NCBI RefSeq assembly: GCF_016748675.1
Contig: NZ_CP051534.1
Coordinates: 1,550,001-1,614,000, forward strand
Source of the DNA: Helicobacter pylori
GTDB lineage: Bacteria > Campylobacterota > Campylobacteria > Campylobacterales > Helicobacteraceae
Direction: 5' to 3'
Length of the DNA stretch: 64,000 bases
Program-made: the position numbers and the translations under genes
The notes under the pieces: generated by a model
The model's input: only the letters and a program-made list of their open reading frames with translations
The model's database searches: none
Told to the model about the DNA's origin: nothing
Shown here: in pieces, positions 45,305 to 52,942 of the stretch
How the letters are laid out: each line of letters opens with the position of its first letter
Numbering within the stretch: the stretch's first letter is position 1

Positions 45305-45506
45305 ACACCATTAAGGAAATACAAGCAGTAAAAATGAAACTTTTTTTCACAAAATCTTAAAATTTAAAAGGAAATATCTTTTCATTAACTTTTTAAGAAT
45401 ATACTCCACTATGTTTCCGCTGATTGAGTGGAAAGCATAATAAAATTGAATCTGTTCAGGTTTAATTTTGATCCAACAAAATTTTAAAACACTTAAGGAG
45501 TTGTAT

Positions 45507-46103
45507 ATGTTAGTTACAAAACTTGCCCCCGATTTTAAAGCGCCTGCCGTTTTAGGAAACAACGAGGTTGATGAACACTTTGAGCTTTCCAAAAATTTAG
45601 GTAAGAGCGGTGCGGTTCTTTTCTTTTGGCCAAAAGATTTTACTTTTGTATGCCCTACAGAAATCATTGCGTTTGACAAAAGAGTGAAAGACTTCCAAGA
45701 AAAAGGCTTTAATGTGATTGGCGTGTCTATTGACAGCGAACAAGTGCATTTTGCATGGAAAAACACCCCTGTAGAAAAAGGCGGTATTGGTCAAGTAACT
45801 TTCCCCATGGTGGCTGATATTACTAAGAGCATTTCTAGAGACTATGATGTGCTGTTTGAAGAAGCGGTCGCTTTGAGAGGAGCTTTTTTGATTGACAAAA
45901 ACATGAAAGTAAGACACGCAGTGATCAATGACTTGCCATTAGGTAGGAATGCCGATGAAATGCTTCGCATGGTAGACGCTCTCTTGCACTTTGAAGAACA
46001 TGGTGAAGTATGCCCAGCAGGCTGGAGAAAAGGCGATAAAGGCATGAAAGCAACTCACCAAGGCGTTGCAGAGTATCTTAAAGAAAATTCCATTAAGCTT
46101 TAA
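45507..46103 (+). CDS. ahpC: Alkyl hydroperoxide reductase AhpC (2-Cys peroxiredoxin)
   Basis: AhpC (TsaA) reduces hydroperoxides and peroxynitrite with electrons from thioredoxin; it is one of the most abundant H. pylori proteins. I chose ATG 45507 (198 residues, MLVTKLAPDFKAPAV), which has AAGGAG 7 bases upstream. A longer frame from 45468 has no such site. The peroxidatic Cys49 is in FTFVCPTE, and the resolving Cys169 in GEVCPAGW. Arg125 lies in ALRGAF. It is monocistronic, closed by a terminator at 46125-46147. Confidence 0.97.
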   Translation: MLVTKLAPDFKAPAVLGNNEVDEHFELSKNLGKSGAVLFFWPKDFTFVCPTEIIAFDKRVKDFQEKGFNVIGVSIDSEQVHFAWKNTPVEKGGIGQVTFPMVADITKSISRDYDVLFEEAVALRGAFLIDKNMKVRHAVINDLPLGRNADEMLRMVDALLHFEEHGEVCPAGWRKGDKGMKATHQGVAEYLKENSIKL

Positions 46104-46124
46104 TGGTTTAGTTCGCTGTTTGAT

Positions 46125-46147
46125 CAAGAGAAACTTCGTTTTTCTTG
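46125..46147 (+). terminator. Terminator of ahpC
   Basis: CAAGAGAAAC pairs with GTTTTTCTTG across a 3-base loop, with one G-U pair. T-rich sequence follows. It starts 22 bases past the ahpC stop. Confidence 0.65.
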
Positions 46148-46248
46148 GTTGAATCCTTTTCTTTTTATTCTTTGCCAGTTTCTAGAATTTTCGTATCGTT
46201 TTATCTTTTTATCATTTTTGAATTATTTTTTTTAATAAAGGGGTTTTT

Positions 46249-47064
46249 ATGAATGCATTCAAGCGTATTATTTGCATAACCGCTATTGTTTTAGGTTTTT
46301 TTAATCTCTTAGACGCCAAACACCACAAAGAAAAAAAAGAAGACCACAAAATCACTCGTGAGCTTAAAGTGGGCGCTAACCCTGTGCCGCATGCACAAAT
46401 CTTGCAATCAGTCGTGGACGATTTGAAAGAGAAAGGGATCAAATTAGTGATCGTGTCTTTTACCGATTATGTGTTGCCTAATTTAGCGCTCAATGACGGC
46501 TCTTTAGACGCGAATTACTTCCAGCACCGCCCTTATTTGGATCGGTTTAATTTGGACAGGAAAATGCACCTTGTTGGTTTGGCCAATATCCATGTGGAGC
46601 CTTTAAGATTTTATTCTCAAAAAATCACGGACATTAAAAACCTTAAAAAAGGCTCAGTGATTGCTGTGCCAAATGATCCGGCCAATCAAGGCAGGGCGTT
46701 GATTTTACTCCATAAACAAGGCCTTATCGCTCTCAAAGACCCAAACAATCTATACGCTACGGAGTTTGATATTGTCAAAAATCCTTACAACATCAAAATC
46801 AAGCCCCTAGAAGCCGCGCTATTGCCTAAAGTTTTAGGGGATGTGGATGGGGCTATTGTAACAGGGAATTACGCCTTGCAAACAAAACTCACCGGAGCCT
46901 TATTTTCAGAAGACAAGGACTCGCCTTATGCCAATCTAATAGCCGCTCGTGAGGATAACGCGCAAGATGAAGCCATAAAAGCGTTGATTGAAGCTTTGCA
47001 GAGTGAAAAGACCAGGAAATTCATTTTGGATACCTATAAGGGGGCGATTATCCCGGCTTTTTAA
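46249..47064 (+). CDS. metQ: NlpA/MetQ-family periplasmic binding protein
   Basis: The family delivers methionine to the MetNI importer, whose genes lie 9 kb away at 55903-57535. The 271-residue protein has LKVGANPVPHAQILQSV, DYVLPNLALNDGSLDANYFQH, IAVPNDPANQGRALILL and VDGAIVTGNYALQ, all NlpA/MetQ hallmarks. The signal peptide (MNAFKRIICITAIVLGFFNLLDA) lacks a lipobox Cys, so it seems to be soluble in the periplasm, unlike E. coli MetQ. A His/Lys-rich stretch (KHHKEKKEDHK) follows cleavage. AAAGGGG precedes ATG. Substrate not proven. Confidence 0.85.
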   Translation: MNAFKRIICITAIVLGFFNLLDAKHHKEKKEDHKITRELKVGANPVPHAQILQSVVDDLKEKGIKLVIVSFTDYVLPNLALNDGSLDANYFQHRPYLDRFNLDRKMHLVGLANIHVEPLRFYSQKITDIKNLKKGSVIAVPNDPANQGRALILLHKQGLIALKDPNNLYATEFDIVKNPYNIKIKPLEAALLPKVLGDVDGAIVTGNYALQTKLTGALFSEDKDSPYANLIAAREDNAQDEAIKALIEALQSEKTRKFILDTYKGAIIPAF

Positions 47065-47552
47065 GCCATTTGGATAAAATCCATCTTTAAGATGAATGGG
47101 GGCTTTAGGCGCTAATCAAAAGTTCTTTTCTTATTGAGTATTAAAAACGCTAAGAGTATTTTTAAAATAAAACGAAAAGAGCTTGCGCTAATCAAGCGAT
47201 AATTTCCTAAAAAGCGTTATTTCTTAAGGGGGGGGAATAGTGTAAAATAACCCCCCTTATCCTTTAAGAAAATCATGATAAAATCTAAAACGATGAAGCC
47301 AAATAACTAAAACCCTATTTTTAAAAAGATTAAACAAGACTTCAGCTATTAATATGCGATTAGAATCAAGCCAAAAATACAGCAAGCCTAAATCTCATTA
47401 AAGTTTTACGCTTTTAGAGTGTTCTTTAATGAATACCAGTTTTAAACCACCCGTTAGACTGGGTTATAGAGCGGTGGAATGAGTTGGAAACAGGTTGGCT
47501 AATGGTCTTTAGCGTTTAAAAGGTTGCGTTTTTGAAAAGGTTTAAAATTTGA
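47065..47552. other. Gap between metQ-like gene and mrdA
   Basis: These 488 bases have no gene I can support. They hold a GC-rich inverted repeat (TAAGGGGGG at 47225-47233, CCCCCCTTA at 47251-47259) enclosing a possible promoter (TGTAAAAT, 47241-47248). They also hold a weak hairpin at 47082-47094 and a 17-codon ATG frame at 47429-47482 (MNTSFKPPVRLGYRAVE) without a ribosome binding site. Confidence 0.55.
47225..47259. repeat. Inverted repeat with G8 and C6 tracts
   Basis: A run of 8 G (47228-47235) and 6 C (47251-47256), flanked by TAA and TTA, can form a 9-base-pair stem with a 17-base loop. A TGTAAAAT promoter-like box lies in the loop. Confidence 0.8.
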
Positions 47553-49319
47553 TTAAAGATAGCCAAGCTCATAGAGTTTATTGCTCATTTTCACTAACAA
47601 CCCCCCCAGTTTTGACCCCCCTTCCCCATGTTCTACTAAAATAGTGATAGCGTATTTGGGTTTTTCATAAGGCAAGAATGCGGTAATCCACGCATGGGAT
47701 CGATGGAAATATTCCATATCCTTTTCTTTCATGCGATTGACGATGTTTTGAGCGATTTCTACGACTTGTGCGGTGCCGGTTTTACACGCTAAAGTAACCT
47801 TAGAACCCCTTGTGGAATGATAAGCGGTGCCGTCTTTATGGTTACACACTTCATACATGCCCACTCTCAAGGCTTGGAGCTTCTTTTTTTGAAAACTATT
47901 TAAGGGATCTTTGAGCGGTTGTTTGTTGTTGATAGCAAAATGAGGCGTTGCCAATTTGCCTGTCGCAATGAGTCCCGTGTAGGCTAGCACTTGTAAGGGC
48001 GTGGCTAAAAAAGAGCCTTGCCCAATAGCGGTAATGAGCGTGTCCCCAACGCGCCAATCTTGATTGAAGCGTTTGAGTTTCCACAAATTATCCGGCACAA
48101 TCCCCACAAATTCATTCGGCAAATCAACGCCCGTTTTTTCCCCAAAGCCCACTTCCCTTAAAGTTTTAGAGAGTTTTTCTATAGAGATTTCAAGCCCAAA
48201 CTTATAAAAATACACATCCACGGACTCCCTAATGGCTTTATACAAATTGGAATTGCCATGCCCTGTTTTTTTCCAGTCCCTGAATTTGCGCTTACCCACT
48301 TCAATAAAAGGCGGTGTGGGTATGGTGGTGTTTTCTGTGATATGAAGGTTTTCTAAAAAGCTCAACCCCACGCCCATTTTAACCACAGATCCCGGCGGAT
48401 ACAAGGCGTTAGCGAAGCGGTTTAATAAGGGGTTATAAATATCATCTTGAAGTTTTTGCCATTTGTCTTGACTGATCCCGCCTACAAAATCGTTCAAATT
48501 GTATTCAGGGTAACTTCCTGCAACGAGTAATTCCCCATTTTCTGCGTTCATCACTAAAATAGCCCCCCTTTTATTTTCAAAGAGCTTGTCCGCTTCTTTT
48601 TGCAAGCGTTTGTCTAAACTCAATTGCAAGTGGTTGTTGGTGCTTGGTGGCACTACTTCTAAGGTGGCTAATTCCTGATTGAGCGCATTGACACGCATGA
48701 TTTTATAGCCCACCCTGCCTTGTAAAAGTTTGTTGTATTCTTTTTCAATGCCGGTTTTGCCCACAATCTGGCTGTATTGATTCTCTTCATCGTCTTTTAA
48801 ATCTTGCAAGCTTGCCACCCCCACATAGCCTAAAACATGCGAAGCTAGAGCGTTATTAGGGTAGTAGCGTTTGTCTAAAGGCAGCACAAAAATGCCTTGA
48901 GTTTGGATGAGTTTGGCATAAAAAGATTGCATGGTGGCGTAGGGAATGAAGCCAACCACTTTAATGAGATTATGGTTATAGAGCGAATTTTCTTTTTGGT
49001 AATTGTTTAAAAGCGTTTCTTTGGAAAAATTAGGGAAAAACTTTTGGATCACCTCAATTTTTTCTAAAAGCTCTTTTTGTTTCAATCTGCTGGGCAAAAA
49101 CACGCCAAACACCAATTCATTAATGGCTAAAAACTCATGGTTTCTGTCTGCAATATTGCCTCTTGTAGGGATTAGAAATTCCTTTTTAGTCATGTTGCGT
49201 TCGGCCAATTTTTCATAGTATTCTTGATTTTTAACGCTTAAAATAAATAAATTTAAAACCAATAACCCCCAAAACCCTATAAAAACAAAGAGCAAAAGCT
49301 TATAACGAAGATTTTTCAT
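47553..49319 (-). CDS. mrdA: Penicillin-binding protein 2 (elongation transpeptidase)
   Basis: PBP2 crosslinks peptidoglycan during cell elongation. The 588-residue class B PBP has one N-terminal transmembrane helix (KLLLFVFIGFWGLLVLNLFIL) and the dimerisation motif LIPTRGNIADRNHEFLA. The catalytic motifs are SVVK in YPPGSVVKMG near 311, SVD in RESVDVYFYK and KTGTAQV near 514. SVD replaces the SxN triad, as in other PBP2 proteins. The start lies 20 bases inside the upstream membrane-protein gene, so they are coupled. It is the last gene of the envelope run. Confidence 0.95.
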   Translation of the reverse strand: MKNLRYKLLLFVFIGFWGLLVLNLFILSVKNQEYYEKLAERNMTKKEFLIPTRGNIADRNHEFLAINELVFGVFLPSRLKQKELLEKIEVIQKFFPNFSKETLLNNYQKENSLYNHNLIKVVGFIPYATMQSFYAKLIQTQGIFVLPLDKRYYPNNALASHVLGYVGVASLQDLKDDEENQYSQIVGKTGIEKEYNKLLQGRVGYKIMRVNALNQELATLEVVPPSTNNHLQLSLDKRLQKEADKLFENKRGAILVMNAENGELLVAGSYPEYNLNDFVGGISQDKWQKLQDDIYNPLLNRFANALYPPGSVVKMGVGLSFLENLHITENTTIPTPPFIEVGKRKFRDWKKTGHGNSNLYKAIRESVDVYFYKFGLEISIEKLSKTLREVGFGEKTGVDLPNEFVGIVPDNLWKLKRFNQDWRVGDTLITAIGQGSFLATPLQVLAYTGLIATGKLATPHFAINNKQPLKDPLNSFQKKKLQALRVGMYEVCNHKDGTAYHSTRGSKVTLACKTGTAQVVEIAQNIVNRMKEKDMEYFHRSHAWITAFLPYEKPKYAITILVEHGEGGSKLGGLLVKMSNKLYELGYL

Positions 49320-49743
49320 ACAAACCCCACAAAGCGCTCTCTATTAAAGCAAAAAGAGCGAGAAAGCCGAGTATTTTCAAACTCAAGGACACCGAAAAAA
49401 AGCGCGATAAATAGAGGTAATAAACCAAAAAGACATGCAAAGTTTTGAATAAAAAGCCGTCATTAAAAAGCTTTAAAGAGTTTTTATAGACGATTTGGTG
49501 GTAGATTAAAAACAATAAAGCCAAAACGCCTAAAGTCTTTAAATGCATGCTTTCAAACCAAAACAAACAACCAAACACGCTCAGGCTTGGCAGAAAATGG
49601 TCGTATTTTTTCGCATAAAACAAGAATAAAAACCCAATCATAGGGGGTAAAAAAGGCATTAAGTCTCTCAAAAGGCTATAAAAATAAAAACCAAAGATCC
49701 CTAAACATAAGAAAAAAAAGGAATCTTGTTTTAAAGAGAGCAT
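49300..49743 (-). CDS. Integral membrane protein upstream of PBP2, MreD-like candidate
   Basis: The 147-residue protein is almost all hydrophobic, with five to six helices (FFLCLGIFGFYFYSLL, PPMIGFLFLFYAKKY, LGVLALLFLIYHQIV, LHVFLVYYLYLSRFF, ILGFLALFALIESAL). Size, helix count and the position directly before mrdA, with a 20-base overlap, match MreD in other bacteria (mreC-mreD-mrdA). I see no residue-level signature to confirm MreD, so this is inference. It follows engB by 12 bases. Confidence 0.75.
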   Translation of the reverse strand: MLSLKQDSFFFLCLGIFGFYFYSLLRDLMPFLPPMIGFLFLFYAKKYDHFLPSLSVFGCLFWFESMHLKTLGVLALLFLIYHQIVYKNSLKLFNDGFLFKTLHVFLVYYLYLSRFFSVSLSLKILGFLALFALIESALWGLYEKSSL

Positions 49744-49755
49744 GGTTTTTGCGGC

Positions 49756-50382
49756 TTATAGGGGGTTAGTGAGCAAGTATTTCAAAAGGGTTTGGCGCAC
49801 TATTTCAAGGGTTGGGTATTTTGAAGAAAGGGCGTTAAAATGGGTGGTATTGATTAAAAAAGGTTTAGGAGCGTTTAAAAAAAGGCGGTGTTGCTCGTTT
49901 TTATTCAACTTGTCAAACTTCGTAAAAAGAGAAAGGTAGGCTTGATCGGGCCTTAAAAGGGCTTGAATGCTTTCTTTAGCGTTTCTATCAATTTCTAAAT
50001 CCAAATGGCGCGCATCTATCAAATGGATAAAAAGTTTGATAGAAACCCTAACGCTCAACAATTCCCATAAAAACCCCTCCCATTCTTTTTTCAAGCTTTT
50101 AGAAACTTTAGCGTAGCCAAACCCGGGCAAATCAATCACATTAAAAGTGATCGTTAAAGCGTTTTCTTTATCTTCCCAAGTGGTGGAAAAAAAATTCGCT
50201 AAACGGGTTTTTCCCGGCGTCGCTGAGCTTTTAGCGAGATTTTTCCCTAACAAGGTATTAATAAACGAGCTTTTACCTACATTGCTGCGCCCTAAAATGA
50301 CCATTTCAGAAGTCAAGCTCGCTGGGCATTGAAAAAGTTGGCTAGAAGAAGTGAGAAAATGAGCGTCTTTAATGGCGATCAT
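49756..50382 (-). CDS. engB: Ribosome-assembly GTPase EngB (YsxC/YihA)
   Basis: EngB is an essential GTPase for 50S subunit assembly. The 208-residue protein has G1 GRSNVGKSS (31-39), the G2 segment TPGKTRLANFF, G3 DLPGFGYAK, and G4 TKFDKLNKNE. An insertion-free compact form is normal. It overlaps lptA by 4 bases, an odd cytoplasmic gene inside an envelope operon, but this order is conserved in H. pylori (HP1567). Confidence 0.95.
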   Translation of the reverse strand: MIAIKDAHFLTSSSQLFQCPASLTSEMVILGRSNVGKSSFINTLLGKNLAKSSATPGKTRLANFFSTTWEDKENALTITFNVIDLPGFGYAKVSKSLKKEWEGFLWELLSVRVSIKLFIHLIDARHLDLEIDRNAKESIQALLRPDQAYLSLFTKFDKLNKNEQHRLFLNAPKPFLINTTHFNALSSKYPTLEIVRQTLLKYLLTNPL

Positions 50383-50936
50383 GGTTTTTCCTTAGCGCCT
50401 TTCTTCTTCAATTTAGCCTTACGATTTTCTTCATTAATATCTTCCATATCAAACACAAATTTAGCGGGCCGTTTCGCGCTCCCCAACACATCAGCATACC
50501 CCTTAGCTTTGTTCAAAATGATTTCATCACCGGTGATGACATTAGATTTCCCCACTTCTCTAACCACCGCATTTTGCAACAATTTGTATTCCCCATTCAG
50601 CGCATTATAAATGAGCTTGTCAGCACTCCCGCTGATTTCACGATTATCCTCTGTAAAGATATTAAAATGCGTGTTCCCTGTGGCTTCATAGCGCTCTGGC
50701 TTTCGTTTATCGTTTAAAAACACGCTCACTTTATCCGCAAACAACCGGTCTTTACCTTTTTTGATCTGCACATTGCCTTGAATAACGGCGGTTTTGGTTT
50801 TGTCGTTCGCTACAAATTGGTTGCCGGTAATCTCTAAAAGCTCTCTTTCTTTTTTCAAACCTTTATTCTCTAATTTTTGAGCGCTCATCACGCTTAAAAT
50901 ACCAAAACAACACACCAAAAAACACCACCAACGCAT
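50379..50936 (-). CDS. lptA: LPS transport periplasmic protein LptA
   Basis: LptA forms the periplasmic bridge that carries lipopolysaccharide from LptC to LptD. The 185-residue protein has a signal peptide (MRWWCFLVCCFGILSVMSA) and an OstA-like jellyroll: LEITGNQFVANDKTKTAVIQGN, VQIKKGKDRLFADKVSVFL and GSADKLIYNALNGEYKLLQ. A charged C-terminal tail (NRKAKLKKKGAKEKP) follows. It shares one base with lptC upstream and overlaps engB. Confidence 0.88.
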   Translation of the reverse strand: MRWWCFLVCCFGILSVMSAQKLENKGLKKERELLEITGNQFVANDKTKTAVIQGNVQIKKGKDRLFADKVSVFLNDKRKPERYEATGNTHFNIFTEDNREISGSADKLIYNALNGEYKLLQNAVVREVGKSNVITGDEIILNKAKGYADVLGSAKRPAKFVFDMEDINEENRKAKLKKKGAKEKP

Positions 50937-51529
50937 TAAAACCCTCCTTTGAAAGTGGGGAATTTTTTCTTTTCTTTCTGGCTTTGTTTGATTTCATCTA
51001 AGAATAAATGCGCTTGAATGCTTTGAGCTTCAATAATAGCTAATGCATGCGAATAGGAAATGTCAAGCCCTTCAACCTTGCTGTCCTTTGAAGTGAGGAT
51101 GAAACGGCCCTTGCCTTTAAAATTTTGCTCTTTATGGTTGTAAATCCCTGTTTCACTCCAAAAACTGGAATCATCGCTTCTTTTATAAGTAACCCCATTA
51201 GGGAAGAAATACAAATCCTGCTGCCGTTTGGCTTTAGGGGACTCAACGCTTTCAATGGTGTCTTCATCATAGCGCTTGATTTTGGAATCAAAAAAGATCT
51301 CATGATCGTCGTATTGTAAAGCTTTTTTACCCTCTATGGAAAGATCAAGGATTTTATCGTTGATTTGAAACGCTTTAAAATTTTCTAATTCAATTTTAGG
51401 GATATTTTCTTTAGAGACCACGCTAGTGGGTTGGGAACGCAAAAAGAAAAAGACTAGCCCTATCGTGATGAAAGACAAAACCACAAAAAAGTTTAAAACG
51501 CTATTAGAGGTAAAGCTTGAGCGCTTCAT
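50936..51529 (-). CDS. lptC: LPS export protein LptC
   Basis: LptC anchors the Lpt bridge at the inner membrane. The 197-residue protein has one transmembrane helix near the N terminus (LNFFVVLSFITIGLVFFFL) and a beta-jellyroll with short strands (IDLS-like NDKILDLSIEGKKAL, DLYFFPNGVTYKR, GRFILTSKDSKVEG). It overlaps kdsC by 26 bases and precedes lptA, the normal kdsC-lptC-lptA order. Confidence 0.85.
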   Translation of the reverse strand: MKRSSFTSNSVLNFFVVLSFITIGLVFFFLRSQPTSVVSKENIPKIELENFKAFQINDKILDLSIEGKKALQYDDHEIFFDSKIKRYDEDTIESVESPKAKRQQDLYFFPNGVTYKRSDDSSFWSETGIYNHKEQNFKGKGRFILTSKDSKVEGLDISYSHALAIIEAQSIQAHLFLDEIKQSQKEKKKFPTFKGGF

Positions 51530-51998
51530 CTTGCAAGCCTTCTAATGTTAAAAGATAATCAATCGCTTCCCTAACGGCCCCCTTGCCCCCTGAATTTTGC
51601 AACACTTTATAAGCTTTGCTTTTAAGCAAGGGGTGCGCATCAAAAGGAGCGAAACTCCAAGCGCATGCCTTAAACATGCCTAAATCGTTATAATCATCGC
51701 CTACGCATGCGATTTCTTGTGCACTCAATTGCAAGTCTTTTTTGAGCCGCTCCACAACCACGCTTTTATTTTCAACGCCCATAAAAACAAACTGAACGCC
51801 CAAACTCTCCATGCGTTTTTTCACCATGATTGAAGTTCTTCCTGTAATGATAGCGATTTTTTTGCCTAATTTTTGCCATAGCGTCATGCCAAGCCCGTCT
51901 TTGACATTAAAAGCCTTGATTTCGTGAAAATTTTCATCAAAATACAACGACCCGTCTGTGAGCGTGCCATCCACATCTAAAAGCAATAACTTAATCAT
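51504..51998 (-). CDS. kdsC: 3-deoxy-D-manno-octulosonate 8-phosphate phosphatase
   Basis: KdsC removes phosphate from KDO 8-phosphate in LPS inner-core synthesis. The 164-residue HAD-family protein has the nucleophile motif LLLDVDGTLTDG (Asp8, Asp10), AIITGRTS (motif II), and CVGDDYNDLGMF (motif IV). The small C0-type size without a cap domain is correct. It overlaps rlpA by 4 and lptC by 26 bases. Confidence 0.95.
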   Translation of the reverse strand: MIKLLLLDVDGTLTDGSLYFDENFHEIKAFNVKDGLGMTLWQKLGKKIAIITGRTSIMVKKRMESLGVQFVFMGVENKSVVVERLKKDLQLSAQEIACVGDDYNDLGMFKACAWSFAPFDAHPLLKSKAYKVLQNSGGKGAVREAIDYLLTLEGLQDEALKLYL

Positions 51999-52942
51999 TC
52001 TCTCGTTAAAACCGCATTCTGGTTATATTTTTTCATAAAATCCCTAGCCTCTTCTTCGCTTTGAAACCCTTGAACTAAAACTTTATACAAATCGTCTTTA
52101 AAGGCAACCTTGACGCTGTAATTTTTATTCTCTGCTTGCAATTTATCCGCTAAAGTTTGAGCGCCTATTTGGTTTCTAAAAGCCCCCATTTGTAAAGAAA
52201 ATTTCCCTCCGCTCACGCTTTGTTCGCTCTCGCCGACTTTAAATTCCTTGTGTAAGATCTTTGAATAGCTGGCGTTAAAGGATTGTTCGTATTGCGTGGA
52301 GATAACCCCACCAAAGCCCAAAACAATAAGACGCACGCTGGCCGTGCCTTTTTTAACCATGTCAATATCCCTAGCGGCCGCATTAGACAAATCAATGATG
52401 CGATCGCTCACAAAAGGCCCTCTATCATTAATGCGTACAATGGTACTTAAATTATTATCAACATTGATGACTTTCACCACGGTGTTCATGGGTAAAGTTT
52501 TGTGCGCGGCGGTGTGGGCATACATGTTATAGATTTCCCCATTACTGGTTTTTTTGGCATGGAAATTGGGGCCATACCAGCTCGCAATGCCATCAAATTT
52601 TTCGCCTAAATCCACTTTAGTGGGGTAATACCACTTGCCCCCCACTTGATAAGGGCGCATGGTGGCTCTTTGGATCGCGCTAGAATCGCGCATGCCGTTA
52701 TCTAGTGGCTGATCTTTTGTGTTGCTATCTTGCGAATCGGAGTGGTGTTTGAAATGGCGTTCAAAAAAATTGCGCTTATAAGTGGCTTTTTTGGTTGTCG
52801 GGTCATAGTCTTTAGCGTTTTCATAAGCGCGCAAGCTTTCATGCTTATAAGACAAATTCTTGACCCCCTCTTTTTTAACCGCACAAGCGCTAATCAAAAA
52901 AATAACGCCTAAAAAACAAACTTTTTTTAACGCCAAACCCAT
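51995..52942 (-). CDS. rlpA: RlpA-like lipoprotein with SPOR domain
   Basis: RlpA proteins are outer-membrane lipoproteins that bind or cut peptidoglycan lacking stem peptides, mostly at the septum. The 315-residue product has a lipobox (LISAC, Cys20), a double-psi barrel (GIASWYGPNFHAKKTSNGEIYNM trimmed core SWYGPNFHAKKTSNGE, TVVKVINVDN, VRINDRGPF, DLSNAAARDI) and a C-terminal SPOR domain (FSLQMGAFRNQIGAQTLA, YKVLVQGF). It overlaps mltD by 1 and kdsC by 4 bases. Confidence 0.92.
   Translation of the reverse strand: MGLALKKVCFLGVIFLISACAVKKEGVKNLSYKHESLRAYENAKDYDPTTKKATYKRNFFERHFKHHSDSQDSNTKDQPLDNGMRDSSAIQRATMRPYQVGGKWYYPTKVDLGEKFDGIASWYGPNFHAKKTSNGEIYNMYAHTAAHKTLPMNTVVKVINVDNNLSTIVRINDRGPFVSDRIIDLSNAAARDIDMVKKGTASVRLIVLGFGGVISTQYEQSFNASYSKILHKEFKVGESEQSVSGGKFSLQMGAFRNQIGAQTLADKLQAENKNYSVKVAFKDDLYKVLVQGFQSEEEARDFMKKYNQNAVLTRE

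Noticed and set aside
45468-45506. A longer N terminus for AhpC.
   Set aside because: The AAGGAG site directs ATG 45507 and peroxiredoxin similarity begins there.
47429-47482. A 17-codon frame MNTSFKPPVRLGYRAVE in the gap before mrdA.
   Set aside because: No ribosome binding site, no promoter fitting it and no recognised relatives.
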